DNA of 64,000 nucleotides, taken from assembly GCF_001421745.1 (NCBI RefSeq), contig NZ_LMKW01000008.1, positions 497,027 to 561,026 on the forward strand. The letters run 5' to 3'. Shown here piece after piece: positions 40,477-47,712 of this stretch. A program made the position numbers and the translations under genes. The first letter of the stretch is position 1, and the number at the start of each line of letters is the position of its first letter. Under the pieces are notes generated by a model. The model was not told where the DNA came from and did not search any database. It saw only the letters and a program-made list of their open reading frames with translations. This stretch comes from Sphingomonas sp. Leaf230 (lineage in GTDB: Bacteria > Pseudomonadota > Alphaproteobacteria > Sphingomonadales > Sphingomonadaceae).

Positions 40477-40491
40477 GAACGTAAGACGAAC
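40477..40491 (+). promoter_or_regulatory. Candidate LexA (SOS) operator GAAC-N7-GAAC
   Basis: GAAC (40477-40480), seven bases, GAAC (40488-40491) is an exact match to the alphaproteobacterial LexA operator (GTTC-N7-GTTC read on the other strand). It ends 2 nt before the start codon of the radical SAM DNA-repair gene. A weak -35-like TTGATC at 40445-40450 would put the transcription start at or near the operator. The consensus is established knowledge; LexA control of this operon is inference. Confidence 0.6.
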
Positions 40492-40493
40492 GA

Positions 40494-41738
40494 ATGGCCC
40501 AACTCGACACCCGTGAAAAGCTCGAGATCCTCGCCGACGCGGCCAAATACGATGCGTCCTGCGCATCGTCCGGCACGACCAAGCGTAATTCGAAGGACGG
40601 CAAGGGGCTCGGTTCGACCGAGGGCATGGGCATTTGCCACGCCTATGCGCCCGACGGTCGCTGCATCTCGCTACTGAAGATCCTGCTGACCAACAGCTGC
40701 ATCTTTGACTGCCATTACTGCATCAACCGCAAGAGCTCGAACGTCCGCCGCGCGCGCTTCACGGCGAAGGAAGTCGTCGACCTCACCATCGCCTTCTACA
40801 AGCGCAATTATATCGAGGGGCTGTTCCTCTCGTCGGGCATCATCGCATCGTCGAACTATACGATGGAGCAGATGGTCGAAGTCGCGCGGAGTTTGCGCGA
40901 GGATCATCATTTCCGCGGCTACATCCACCTCAAGACGATTCCCGACGCCGATCCCGAGCTCGTCCACCAGGCCGGGCTGTACGCCGACCGCGTCTCGATC
41001 AACGTCGAACTCCCGACCGCGAACGGCCTGAAGCGTCTCGCCCCCGAAAAGGACGGCGTCCGCATCGAAACTGCGATGGCGGAGGTGAAGGCCTCGATCA
41101 TCGACGGCAAGGACGCCAAGGCCAAGTACAAGTCCGCGCCGAAGTTTGCCCCTGCTGGCCAGTCGACCCAGATGATCGTCGGCGCCGACGCCGCAACCGA
41201 TGGCGACATCGTCCGGAAGGCGTCGACCCTGTACGACCGCTTCGGCCTGCGCCGCGTCTATTATTCCGCGTTCAGTCCGATCCCCGACGCGAGCGCCGTC
41301 CTCCCGCTGCAACGCCCGCCCTTGATGCGCGAGCACCGGCTGTACCAGTCCGACTGGCTGATGCGCTTCTACGAATTCCAGCCCCACGAGGTGGTTGCTG
41401 CCGCCGACGACGCGACCGGCATGCTCCCGCTCGACATCGACCCCAAGCTCGCTTGGGCACTCAAATTCCGCGGCTCTTTCCCGGTAGACGTCAACCGCGC
41501 GCCCCGCGAAATGCTCCTCCGCGTCCCCGGACTCGGCGTAAAGGCAGTCAACGGCATCCTCACCAGCCGCCGCTGGCGCCGCCTGCATTTGGCTGACATC
41601 GCCCGCCTGACGGTCTCGGTCGCCAAGCTCCGCCCCTTCATCATCGCCGAAGACTGGCGCCCGGTAGCTCTGGCGGACAAAGCCGAGCTCCGCCCCATCA
41701 TCGCCCCAAAACCCAAGCAAATGGAAATGTTCGCGTGA
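40494..41738 (+). CDS. Putative DNA modification/repair radical SAM protein
   Basis: The protein is about 414 aa. The radical SAM cluster motif CxxxCxxC is at Cys69, Cys73 and Cys76 (NSCIFDCHYCINRK). An N-terminal conserved region has further cysteines (ASCASSG, GICHAYAPDGRC). A C-terminal helix-hairpin-helix (about 333-372, VNRAPREMLLRVPGLGVKAV) suggests DNA binding. This matches the family named putative DNA modification/repair radical SAM protein (TIGR03916), whose substrate is unknown. It is followed by the gene for the DUF4130-UdgX fusion, its usual partner. A LexA-like operator overlaps its leader. The conserved TREKLEILADAAKYD starts close to the ATG, which fixes the start. Confidence 0.9.
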   Translation: MAQLDTREKLEILADAAKYDASCASSGTTKRNSKDGKGLGSTEGMGICHAYAPDGRCISLLKILLTNSCIFDCHYCINRKSSNVRRARFTAKEVVDLTIAFYKRNYIEGLFLSSGIIASSNYTMEQMVEVARSLREDHHFRGYIHLKTIPDADPELVHQAGLYADRVSINVELPTANGLKRLAPEKDGVRIETAMAEVKASIIDGKDAKAKYKSAPKFAPAGQSTQMIVGADAATDGDIVRKASTLYDRFGLRRVYYSAFSPIPDASAVLPLQRPPLMREHRLYQSDWLMRFYEFQPHEVVAAADDATGMLPLDIDPKLAWALKFRGSFPVDVNRAPREMLLRVPGLGVKAVNGILTSRRWRRLHLADIARLTVSVAKLRPFIIAEDWRPVALADKAELRPIIAPKPKQMEMFA

Positions 41739-41751
41739 GCCCCGCGCGCAC

Positions 41752-41850
41752 CCTGCCCCCCTCCCTGAAAGGGAGGGGTTGGGGGTGGGTCGGCCCGAGG
41801 CTCACGCGGCATTCCCTCGAAAGCAACCAGCCCCCTCCCTTCCAGGGAAG
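41752..41850. repeat. Intergenic inverted repeat, family D (copy 2)
   Basis: CCCTCCCTGAAAGGGAGGGG + TTGGGGGTGGGTCGG and, on the right, CCCCTCCCTTCCAGGGAAG. It is the same family as 22740-22858. The right arm is partly decayed and runs into the ribosome-binding region of the udgX gene. Confidence 0.75.
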
Positions 41851-41859
41851 AAGGTAAAG

Positions 41860-43245
41860 ATGCGCGTCGTAACCCTATCCGAACCCGACGACTTCGACGG
41901 CTGGCGTGACGCCGCGCGTGGCCTGATCGCCGAGGACGTCCCCCCCGACGACGTCGTCTGGCAAGTCGGCGACGAGCCAGTCGACCTGTTCGCAACCGTC
42001 GCCGAACCCGCCCCTGCCCCGCCCCCCGGCGCGTTCTCCGTCCCCCGCGCCTTCATAGACCTAGCCCGCAGCGCCATCCTCGGCAGCGACCCAGAACGGT
42101 TCGCCCTGCTCTACACGCTGCTTTTCCGCCTCCGCCGCGAACAAAAACTGATCGAGGACCGCGCCGATCCGCTCGTCCGCCGCCTCGACCGGATCGCCAA
42201 GGACGTCCGCCGCGACATCCACAAGATGCGCGCCTTCCTCCGCTTCCGCGAGGTTGAGGAGGACGGCGGAACCCGCTTCGTTGCGTGGTTCGAACCCGAC
42301 CACCACATCGTCCGCGCCAACGCAGCCTTCTTCGTCAACCGCTTCGCCAGCATGCGCTGGTCGATCCTGACGCCCGAAGTCTCGATCCACTGGGACGGCA
42401 AGGCGCTCAGCGAAGGCCCTGGCGCGAGCAAGGCCGACGCGCCCGACGGCGACCCGACCGAGGAAGTCTGGAAAACCTATTACGCCAGCATCTTCAACCC
42501 GGCGCGCGTGAAAATCGGCGCGATGCTGAAGGAGATGCCGAAGAAATACTGGAAGAACATGCCCGAAACCGCGCTGGTGCCGGGCTTGCTGGCGGCGGCG
42601 CAAGCAAGGGAGAGCGGAATGATCGCGAGGGCGCGCGACACGGTAGGTGGTAACAGCCTGATCGCGTGGGAAGCACTGCGCGACGAGGCCGCCGGCTGCA
42701 CCCGCTGCCCGCTCTACAAACCCGCGACGCAAACCGTGTTCGGCGAAGGCCCAATCGATGCGCCACTGATGTTCGTCGGCGAGCAGCCAGGCGACCAGGA
42801 GGATATCGCCGGACGCCCGTTCGTCGGCCCGGCCGGCCAGATGTTCGACAAGGCAATGGCGGAGGCGGGAGTCGACCGCTCCCGCGCGTACGTCACCAAC
42901 GCGGTCAAACACTTCAAGTTCGAACAACGCGGCAAACGCCGCATTCACGCCAAACCGGGCGCGGGCGAAATCGACGCCTGCCGCTGGTGGATCGAGCAGG
43001 AACAGATGCTCATCAAGCCAAAAGTAACCGTGGCGCTAGGCGCGACGGCGGCGAGATCGCTGTTCGGGAAGGTGATCACGATCGGCCGTGAGCGTGGCCG
43101 GGCGCTGCAATTGCCGGATGGCGGCGAGGCCTGGATCACGGTTCATCCAAGCTATCTGCTAAGGCTACCCGATCCAGCGCAGGCGGCGGAAGAGTATGCG
43201 CGGTTCGTCGAGGACTTGCGGACGGTCGGCGGCCGGATTGCTTGA
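41860..43245 (+). CDS. udgX: DUF4130-UdgX fusion: uracil-DNA-binding/excising protein
   Basis: The protein has 461 aa. Residues 1 to about 255 form a DUF4130 (TIGR03915-type) domain. Residues about 268-461 form a UdgX-type uracil-DNA glycosylase domain with iron-sulfur Cys280, Cys283 and probably Cys374, the active-site loop GEQPGDQED (307-315), the UdgX-defining loop KRRIH (359-363) and HPSYLLR (429-435). In studied UdgX the His of this loop forms a covalent bond to the abasic site after uracil removal; His363 is that residue here. The ATG at 41860 has AAGG upstream, at the decayed edge of a family D repeat. It pairs with the radical SAM gene 121 nt upstream. Confidence 0.93.
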   Translation: MRVVTLSEPDDFDGWRDAARGLIAEDVPPDDVVWQVGDEPVDLFATVAEPAPAPPPGAFSVPRAFIDLARSAILGSDPERFALLYTLLFRLRREQKLIEDRADPLVRRLDRIAKDVRRDIHKMRAFLRFREVEEDGGTRFVAWFEPDHHIVRANAAFFVNRFASMRWSILTPEVSIHWDGKALSEGPGASKADAPDGDPTEEVWKTYYASIFNPARVKIGAMLKEMPKKYWKNMPETALVPGLLAAAQARESGMIARARDTVGGNSLIAWEALRDEAAGCTRCPLYKPATQTVFGEGPIDAPLMFVGEQPGDQEDIAGRPFVGPAGQMFDKAMAEAGVDRSRAYVTNAVKHFKFEQRGKRRIHAKPGAGEIDACRWWIEQEQMLIKPKVTVALGATAARSLFGKVITIGRERGRALQLPDGGEAWITVHPSYLLRLPDPAQAAEEYARFVEDLRTVGGRIA

Positions 43246-43280
43246 TCACCGAACGAGCAAACTTCACGCTCCCTATCTCC

Positions 43281-43360
43281 GTCATCCTGACGAAAGTCAG
43301 GATCCAGAGGCGAATAGCGCAACGCCAGTTACCCTGGTTCCTGACTTTCGTCAGGATGAC
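43281..43360. repeat. Intergenic inverted repeat, family G
   Basis: Arms GTCATCCTGACGAAAGTCAGGATCC / TTCCTGACTTTCGTCAGGATGAC (20+ bp, nearly perfect), each arm itself palindromic. It lies between the convergent udgX and aldo/keto reductase genes and could end both transcripts. Confidence 0.9.
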
Positions 43361-43392
43361 GAGCTTCTCAGTCGAGCGCCTCTTCACCGTCA

Positions 43393-44190
43393 TTACATGC
43401 TGTTCGGTTCTGGTCCCAGCCGGCCCGCAGGATCGTCGAGCGCTTCGATCGCGGCCATGTCCTCGTCATCCAGCGTCAGATCCAACGCCGCAAAATTGTC
43501 CGCGAGATGCTCGGCATCCGACGCCTTCGGGATTACCGAAAAACCGTTCGCCAAATGCCACGCCAAGATGACCTGCGCCGCACTTCGACCATGCTTGTCC
43601 GCGATTCGGACGATCGCGCCATCCTGCAACAGCGTCTTGCCCTGCCCCAACGGGCTCCAGCTCTGCGTCATGATGCCGTGCGCCTCATGATACGCGCGCT
43701 GCTCGCGCTGCTGGAAATTCGGGTGGAGTTCGATCTGGTTGACCGCGGGTGTCACGCCGGTCGCCGCCACGATCGCGTCGATATGCTCGGGCAGGAAGTT
43801 CGACACGCCGATTGACTTGGCTTGTCCGGCATCGCGCAGCGCAATCATCGCCTTCCAGGCTTCGACATACTCGTCCTGCTTCGGCACCGGCCAGTGCATC
43901 AGGTACAGGTCGACCGATTCGACACCGAGCAATGCAAGGCTCTCGTCCATCGCCGCCTCGGCGTCGCCCTGGCGATCGTTCCAAAGCTTGGTCGTCAGGA
44001 ACGCGTCCGCTCCCTTGTACCCATCGCCGACGCCGCGTTCGTTCTCGTAGACCGCCGCGGTGTCGACCAGCCGGAAGCCGATATCGAGCCCGGAGCGGAC
44101 GATCGCCGCGGCCTGGCTGTCGGGGATCTGCCACGTGCCCATGCCAAGCTGAGGCATCGTGCGGCCGTCGTTGAGTGTAAGATCTGTCAT
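43393..44190 (-). CDS. Aldo/keto reductase (AKR5-like)
   Basis: The 265-aa cytosolic NADPH-dependent oxidoreductase has a TIM barrel with the catalytic tetrad: Asp and Tyr in RLVDTAAVYENE (about 42-53), Lys in LTTKLW (about 68) and His in LMHWPVP (about 99). SIGVSNF and NQIELHPNFQQ follow, and the cofactor loop VIPKAS near 218. Closest in kind to 2,5-diketo-D-gluconate reductase-type enzymes; the physiological carbonyl substrate is unknown. The ATG at 44190 begins the conserved N-terminal strand. It is divergent from the DedA gene. Confidence 0.93.
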   Translation of the reverse strand: MTDLTLNDGRTMPQLGMGTWQIPDSQAAAIVRSGLDIGFRLVDTAAVYENERGVGDGYKGADAFLTTKLWNDRQGDAEAAMDESLALLGVESVDLYLMHWPVPKQDEYVEAWKAMIALRDAGQAKSIGVSNFLPEHIDAIVAATGVTPAVNQIELHPNFQQREQRAYHEAHGIMTQSWSPLGQGKTLLQDGAIVRIADKHGRSAAQVILAWHLANGFSVIPKASDAEHLADNFAALDLTLDDEDMAAIEALDDPAGRLGPEPNSM

Positions 44191-44270
44191 GCCGCAAACA
44201 GCGCATGACACGGCCGGCGGTTCCGATTGGCTCTTCCCTTCCGCGCCCGGTTCGCGCAATCGACCGAGCC

Positions 44271-44903
44271 ATGTTCGAAAAGATCCTGGCCGTGCTGGCC
44301 ACCTTCACGATCGGCGTCATCTCGTCGGGTGGCTATGTCGGCATCGCGCTGCTCATGGCTATCGAAAGCGCGTGCATCCCGCTTCCGTCCGAGATCATCA
44401 TGCCCTTCGCCGGGTACCTTGTCTCGACCGGGCGGTTCGACCTGTATCTCGCCGCCACCGCAGGCGCGATCGGGTGCAATCTCGGCTCGATCGTCGCCTA
44501 CGAGATCGGCAAGCGCGGCGGGCGGCCGATGGCAGAGCGTTGGGGCCGCTACTTGCTGATCGGACCGGGTGAGCTTGACGCAGCCGACCGGTTCTTCGCA
44601 CGCTGGGGCTCGATGGCGGTGCTAATCGGCCGCCTGCTCCCCGTCATCCGCTCATTCATCGCGTTTCCCGCCGGCGTCGCGCGGATGAAGCTTGTACCGT
44701 TCCACGTCTACACGTTCATCGGATCATGGCCGTGGTGCTTCGGGCTGGCGTGGGTCGGCATGAAGCTCGGCGACAAATGGGACAGCGATCCGCGCGTAAA
44801 GGCCGCGTTCCACAGCGCCGACCTGCTGATCGGCGTCGTCCTGATAGCCCTCGTCGGCTTCTACATCTGGCACCGGGTGCGCGGACTGAAGCGTCACCCG
44901 TAA
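44271..44903 (+). CDS. DedA-family membrane protein
   Basis: The 211-aa integral membrane protein has 4-5 hydrophobic segments. The family signature includes ESACIPLPSEIIMPFAGYL (about 33-51), the re-entrant GRLLPVIRSFIAFPAGVARM (about 122-141) and a final helix (LIGVVLIALVGFYIWH). DedA/VTT-domain proteins are thought to flip lipids such as undecaprenyl phosphate or phosphatidylethanolamine, and are needed for membrane homeostasis. The ATG at 44271 precedes the first helix. Its end overlaps the convergent PfpI-type gene by 10 nt. Confidence 0.9.
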   Translation: MFEKILAVLATFTIGVISSGGYVGIALLMAIESACIPLPSEIIMPFAGYLVSTGRFDLYLAATAGAIGCNLGSIVAYEIGKRGGRPMAERWGRYLLIGPGELDAADRFFARWGSMAVLIGRLLPVIRSFIAFPAGVARMKLVPFHVYTFIGSWPWCFGLAWVGMKLGDKWDSDPRVKAAFHSADLLIGVVLIALVGFYIWHRVRGLKRHP

Positions 44904-45586
44904 CCACGGAGCTTTGCTAACGCGCGCAGATCGTCGTCGCGCGTAGGAACGATCGACTGCATGCGGCGCTGATACGCCGCGACGATCTCGGGACCAGCCT
45001 TGGCAGGTGAACCGCTGTCGAATGGCGGCGCGGGGTCATATTCCAGACCGAGTTGCACCGCTCGAGCATGCGCCTCGCCGCGGATCATCGCGGTCAGTGT
45101 CAGCGCGAAGTCGATCCCCGCGGTCACGCCGCCGCCGGTCACGCGGTTGCGATCGACCACGGTCCGCGCATCGACTGGGATCGCGTTGAACAGCGTAAGC
45201 ATGTCGCGTTGCGCCCAGTGGCACCCGGCACGATAGCCATCGAGCAACCCTGCCGCACCGAGGATCAGCGATCCGGTGCACACGCTCGTCACCCACGTCG
45301 CCTCAGCGCCGACCGTCTGGACCCACGCCATCGCCTCGTCGTCGGCGATCACGCCGTTTATGCCGAAACCGCCGGGCACGCATAGAATATCGGCATACGG
45401 CACGTCCGCAAAGGTCGCGGTCGGCAGGATCGAGAAACCCGCGTCGGTCGACACCGGATCGAGCGTCTTCCAGACAAGATCGAGGCGAGCGTTGCCGAGC
45501 CGCGACAGAACCTGCGCGGGGCCGGTCAGGTCAAGCTGCGTCACGTTCGGGAACAGCAGGAAGGCGATGCTCAGCGGTTTGGTCAT
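44894..45586 (-). CDS. DJ-1/PfpI family protein (isonitrile hydratase-like)
   Basis: The 230-aa cytosolic class I glutamine amidotransferase-like protein has the nucleophile elbow VTSVCTGSLILGAAGLL (Cys near 102), VPGGFGINGV near 70 and RVTGGGVTAGIDFALTL near 148. These match isonitrile hydratase (InhA)-like members and the N-terminal half of GATase-type AraC regulators; no DNA-binding domain is fused here. The reaction is not certain. The stop codon lies inside the end of the convergent DedA gene. Confidence 0.86.
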   Translation of the reverse strand: MTKPLSIAFLLFPNVTQLDLTGPAQVLSRLGNARLDLVWKTLDPVSTDAGFSILPTATFADVPYADILCVPGGFGINGVIADDEAMAWVQTVGAEATWVTSVCTGSLILGAAGLLDGYRAGCHWAQRDMLTLFNAIPVDARTVVDRNRVTGGGVTAGIDFALTLTAMIRGEAHARAVQLGLEYDPAPPFDSGSPAKAGPEIVAAYQRRMQSIVPTRDDDLRALAKLRGYG

Positions 45587-45701
45587 GTGATTGCTCCTTG
45601 CGATAGGTTCTTACGATCAAGAATCGCGACATCGCTCGGAATCGCCTTAGCTCGCTGAAAAACAGCGCGAGTCCGGCAACGTGCAATGACCACGCTCGCC
45701 C

Positions 45702-45741
45702 GAAGTGCAGAAAGTGCAGACGCTGGCGCAGCATTTTCCCC
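45702..45741. repeat. GAAGTGCA-type intergenic element (copy 2)
   Basis: GAAGTGCAGAAAGTGCAGAC followed by GCTGGCGCAGCATTTTCCCC. It shares the order of GAAGTGCA, AAGTGCAGACGCTGG and GCATTTT with the copy at 40357-40394, with a few mismatches and a 3-nt insertion. Confidence 0.55.
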
Positions 45742-45867
45742 TGTGCCCGACGCACCGTAGGAGGCGGTTTGAGCGAACGCGCCTCCGATGGCTGCCGACG
45801 TCATTCGCGCATCATGCCACTCCATCCGCCTGTAGGACAGTTACGTCTAAAACAGCGCGCGCGGGTG

Positions 45868-45958
45868 TCAGGCGAACAGCCACGTCCCGAGCATCAGCGC
45901 GGTCATGACGGCGGCAAGAAAAATTGCAGAGTAGGCGAGAAGTCTTTTTCGTAACCAT
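45868..45958 (-). pseudogene. Possible frame-shifted small membrane protein
   Basis: From the ATG at 45958 the reading frame is MVTKKTS..., with no hydrophobic region. If one A of the A5 run (T5 on the plus strand, in the 45940s) is skipped, it becomes MVTKRLLAYSAIFLAAVMTALMLGTWLFA read in pieces (MVTKRLLAYS, AIFLAAVMTA, LMLGTWLFA), a 29-residue single-span protein ending at 45868. There is no good ribosome-binding site. It could be a decayed gene, a sequencing error or chance. Confidence 0.25.
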
Positions 45959-46053
45959 CGACGCGGATCGGGCGCGGACGGTTTTCAATTTCCGGATGTT
46001 AGCCCACCCGTTTGCCCCCTTTTGTGCGCCAAGGGACGGTAAGCGGTGCGAAA

Positions 46054-46097
46054 AGCCGACCCACCCCTGCCCCTCCCTTTTAGGGAGGGGGGAAGTA
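46054..46097. repeat. Half of a family D repeat
   Basis: GCCGACCCACCCCTGCC + CCTCCCTTTTAGGGAGGGG equals one arm of the elements at 22740-22858 and 41752-41850; the opposite arm is missing. Confidence 0.7.
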
Positions 46098-46121
46098 GAG
46101 GCGCTGCCGCTTACGACCGCT

Positions 46122-46628
46122 TTATGGGAGGACGGGGACTTCTGCCGCGCGCGTCTTGTTCTCCAGGCGCGATTCCTTGACGCGCTGGTTGAAGCAGCCG
46201 GAGGCGCCGCCGGGGCCGACCGCGGAGCAGCTGCCGATCGTGTTGACGCCGACGCCTGCGTCGAGCGTTCCCTGTGCCTTAGTCGCCCAGCTGGCATTTT
46301 CGGGAGTCACGACGAACTCGCGGAGTTCCTTGGGGACTCGGTACTGCTCCTGCGCGCTGCGGCGGACGCAGACGACGATTTCCTCGCCATTCTGGTTAGT
46401 CGGGCAGCGTTCGTTGCCGAACAGCGTGAGGACGCCGTTGATCGGCGCACTGCGCGAGACCTCGCCGGGGGCGGAGATCGGCTTTGCCTTGCCGGTAGCG
46501 CCGGGCAAGGCGGGGGCCAGCGTCGGCCCCTTGGCAGGCAGTTGCGCCAGCGTCGGCGGGGCAGGCTTCGCAGTCTGCGCGACCGCGGGTCCGGCAACGA
46601 GCAACGCCGCCGCGAAAAGCATCTTCAT
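46122..46628 (-). CDS. Secreted protein of unknown function
   Basis: The 168-aa exported protein has signal peptide MKMLFAAALLVAGPAVAQ, then a Pro/Ala-rich stretch, then a conserved-looking part with NERCPTNQNGEEIVVCVRRSAQEQYRVPKEL, a pattern I associate with sphingomonad periplasmic proteins carrying paired cysteines. The last part has two more cysteines (SCSAVG, GCFNQ). The ATG at 46628 is preferred: GGGAG lies 9 nt upstream, whereas the ATG at 46634 is too close. It follows coq7 by about 45 nt upstream on the same strand and may be the last gene of that operon. No function is proposed. Confidence 0.75.
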   Translation of the reverse strand: MKMLFAAALLVAGPAVAQTAKPAPPTLAQLPAKGPTLAPALPGATGKAKPISAPGEVSRSAPINGVLTLFGNERCPTNQNGEEIVVCVRRSAQEQYRVPKELREFVVTPENASWATKAQGTLDAGVGVNTIGSCSAVGPGGASGCFNQRVKESRLENKTRAAEVPVLP

Positions 46629-46672
46629 ACGCATCACTCCCACAATCCGTATCTCATTGTATCAGCCGGATT

Positions 46673-47209
46673 TCAGATCCGCTTGGCGGTCGCGATCGCG
46701 ACCTTGCAGCCGAGCCGGATCGCGGCACTCAATACCGGATAGCCCGGCGTCTCCTCCGCCCCCGCGGCGATCGCGGTGGCCTTGTGCTCGAGTTCCTCGG
46801 CCTGGAAATCCAGGATCGCTGCCGATAGCTCGGGGTCGCTGGCGCCAAGCTGAACAAGCTGTTCCTCGTAATGCTTGTCGATCTCGGTCTCGACCGCCGC
46901 CGTGCACGCCATCGCAGCCCGCGGGCTGATCGCCGCGGTTACCGCGCCGAGCGCAAAGCCGGCCACCTTCCAGATCGGCTGCAAAACCGTCGGGCGGACG
47001 CGGCGCTCGACGATCATCTTGTCGAAGAACGCTCGGTGGCGTTCCTCCTGTTGCGCCATGTGATGGATCGAGCGTGATGCCGGGTGACGATCGCCGAGTA
47101 CGGCAAGCTGGCCCGCATAGATACGGATCGCGCCGTATTCGCCGGCCTGGTCGACGCGGATCATCGAATCGGTGGCGCGCTTGGCGTCGCCTGGCTTCCA
47201 GCCGCTCAT
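46673..47209 (-). CDS. coq7: Demethoxyubiquinone hydroxylase
   Basis: The 178-aa di-iron enzyme adds the last ring hydroxyl in ubiquinone synthesis. Iron ligands are in VDQAGEYGA (about 21-29), QQEERHRAFF (about 53-62) and QAEELEHKATA (about 138-148), two ExxH motifs plus the first Glu. It is membrane-associated. The ATG at 47209 overlaps the dsbB stop by 4 nt (ATGA). Confidence 0.93.
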   Translation of the reverse strand: MSGWKPGDAKRATDSMIRVDQAGEYGAIRIYAGQLAVLGDRHPASRSIHHMAQQEERHRAFFDKMIVERRVRPTVLQPIWKVAGFALGAVTAAISPRAAMACTAAVETEIDKHYEEQLVQLGASDPELSAAILDFQAEELEHKATAIAAGAEETPGYPVLSAAIRLGCKVAIATAKRI

Positions 47210-47712
47210 CTCGTCTTCCTCATCAGTGCGAATATGGTGAACGCACCGACGAGGGAAAAGATCGCGTTGAAGCCGGCGAGCGAAATCCCGAGCAGTTTCC
47301 ACTGTGGCGAATCGCAGCGCACCATCGGCGCGTTCATGATCGCGGCGAGGCGCTCGGCAGCGGTGGTGCCAGCCATAGAGACGGTCGTGGTGCAGGCGGT
47401 AAAGCCGTTCCACCAATGATATTCGACGCCGGCATGCGCGACGCCGATCAGTCCGCTGAGACCGATCAGCAACCCAGCGATGATCACCAGCGACGCCCGC
47501 AGCGAACGGCCGGGGACGAAAAACGCCGCGCCCGCGATCAGCACCGCGGAATAATGCGGCCAGCGCTGCCAATGGCACATCTCGCAGGGGTACAGCCCGC
47601 CGAGATATTGCGAGCCCAACGCGCCGAGCAGCAGGAACGCCGGCAGCAACAACGCGATGGCGCGCGCGATCTCTTCGTTCTTGGTCATGCCAAGCCCGCG
47701 ACGCACGCTCAC
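47206..47712 (-). CDS. dsbB: Disulfide bond formation protein B
   Basis: The 168-aa protein has four membrane helices. It re-oxidises periplasmic DsbA and passes electrons to quinone. The first redox pair is in LYPCEMCHWQRWPHY (CEMC, about 43-46) and the second pair is Cys in FTACTTTVS (about 107) and MVRCDSP (about 133). A GTG start at 47712 overlaps the ctpA stop by 4 nt; an ATG at 47688 (MTKNEE) is the alternative. Adjacency to the ubiquinone gene coq7 fits its quinone dependence. The two DsbA-like proteins at 34965-36397 are its likely partners. Confidence 0.9.
   Translation of the reverse strand: MSVRRGLGMTKNEEIARAIALLLPAFLLLGALGSQYLGGLYPCEMCHWQRWPHYSAVLIAGAAFFVPGRSLRASLVIIAGLLIGLSGLIGVAHAGVEYHWWNGFTACTTTVSMAGTTAAERLAAIMNAPMVRCDSPQWKLLGISLAGFNAIFSLVGAFTIFALMRKTR

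Larger units (their letters stand above)
45587..46121. other. Long intergenic stretch without a supported gene
   Basis: This 535-nt gap holds the second GAAGTGCA-type element (45702-45741), a possible frame-shifted mini-ORF on the minus strand (45868-45958) and half of a family D repeat (46054-46097). I see no tRNA, no convincing ORF and no clear terminator. Confidence 0.6.

Noticed and set aside
45583..45825. 80-codon minus-strand ORF upstream of the PfpI-type gene
   Set aside because: It has no ribosome-binding site and no recognisable motif, and overlaps the GAAGTGCA element.
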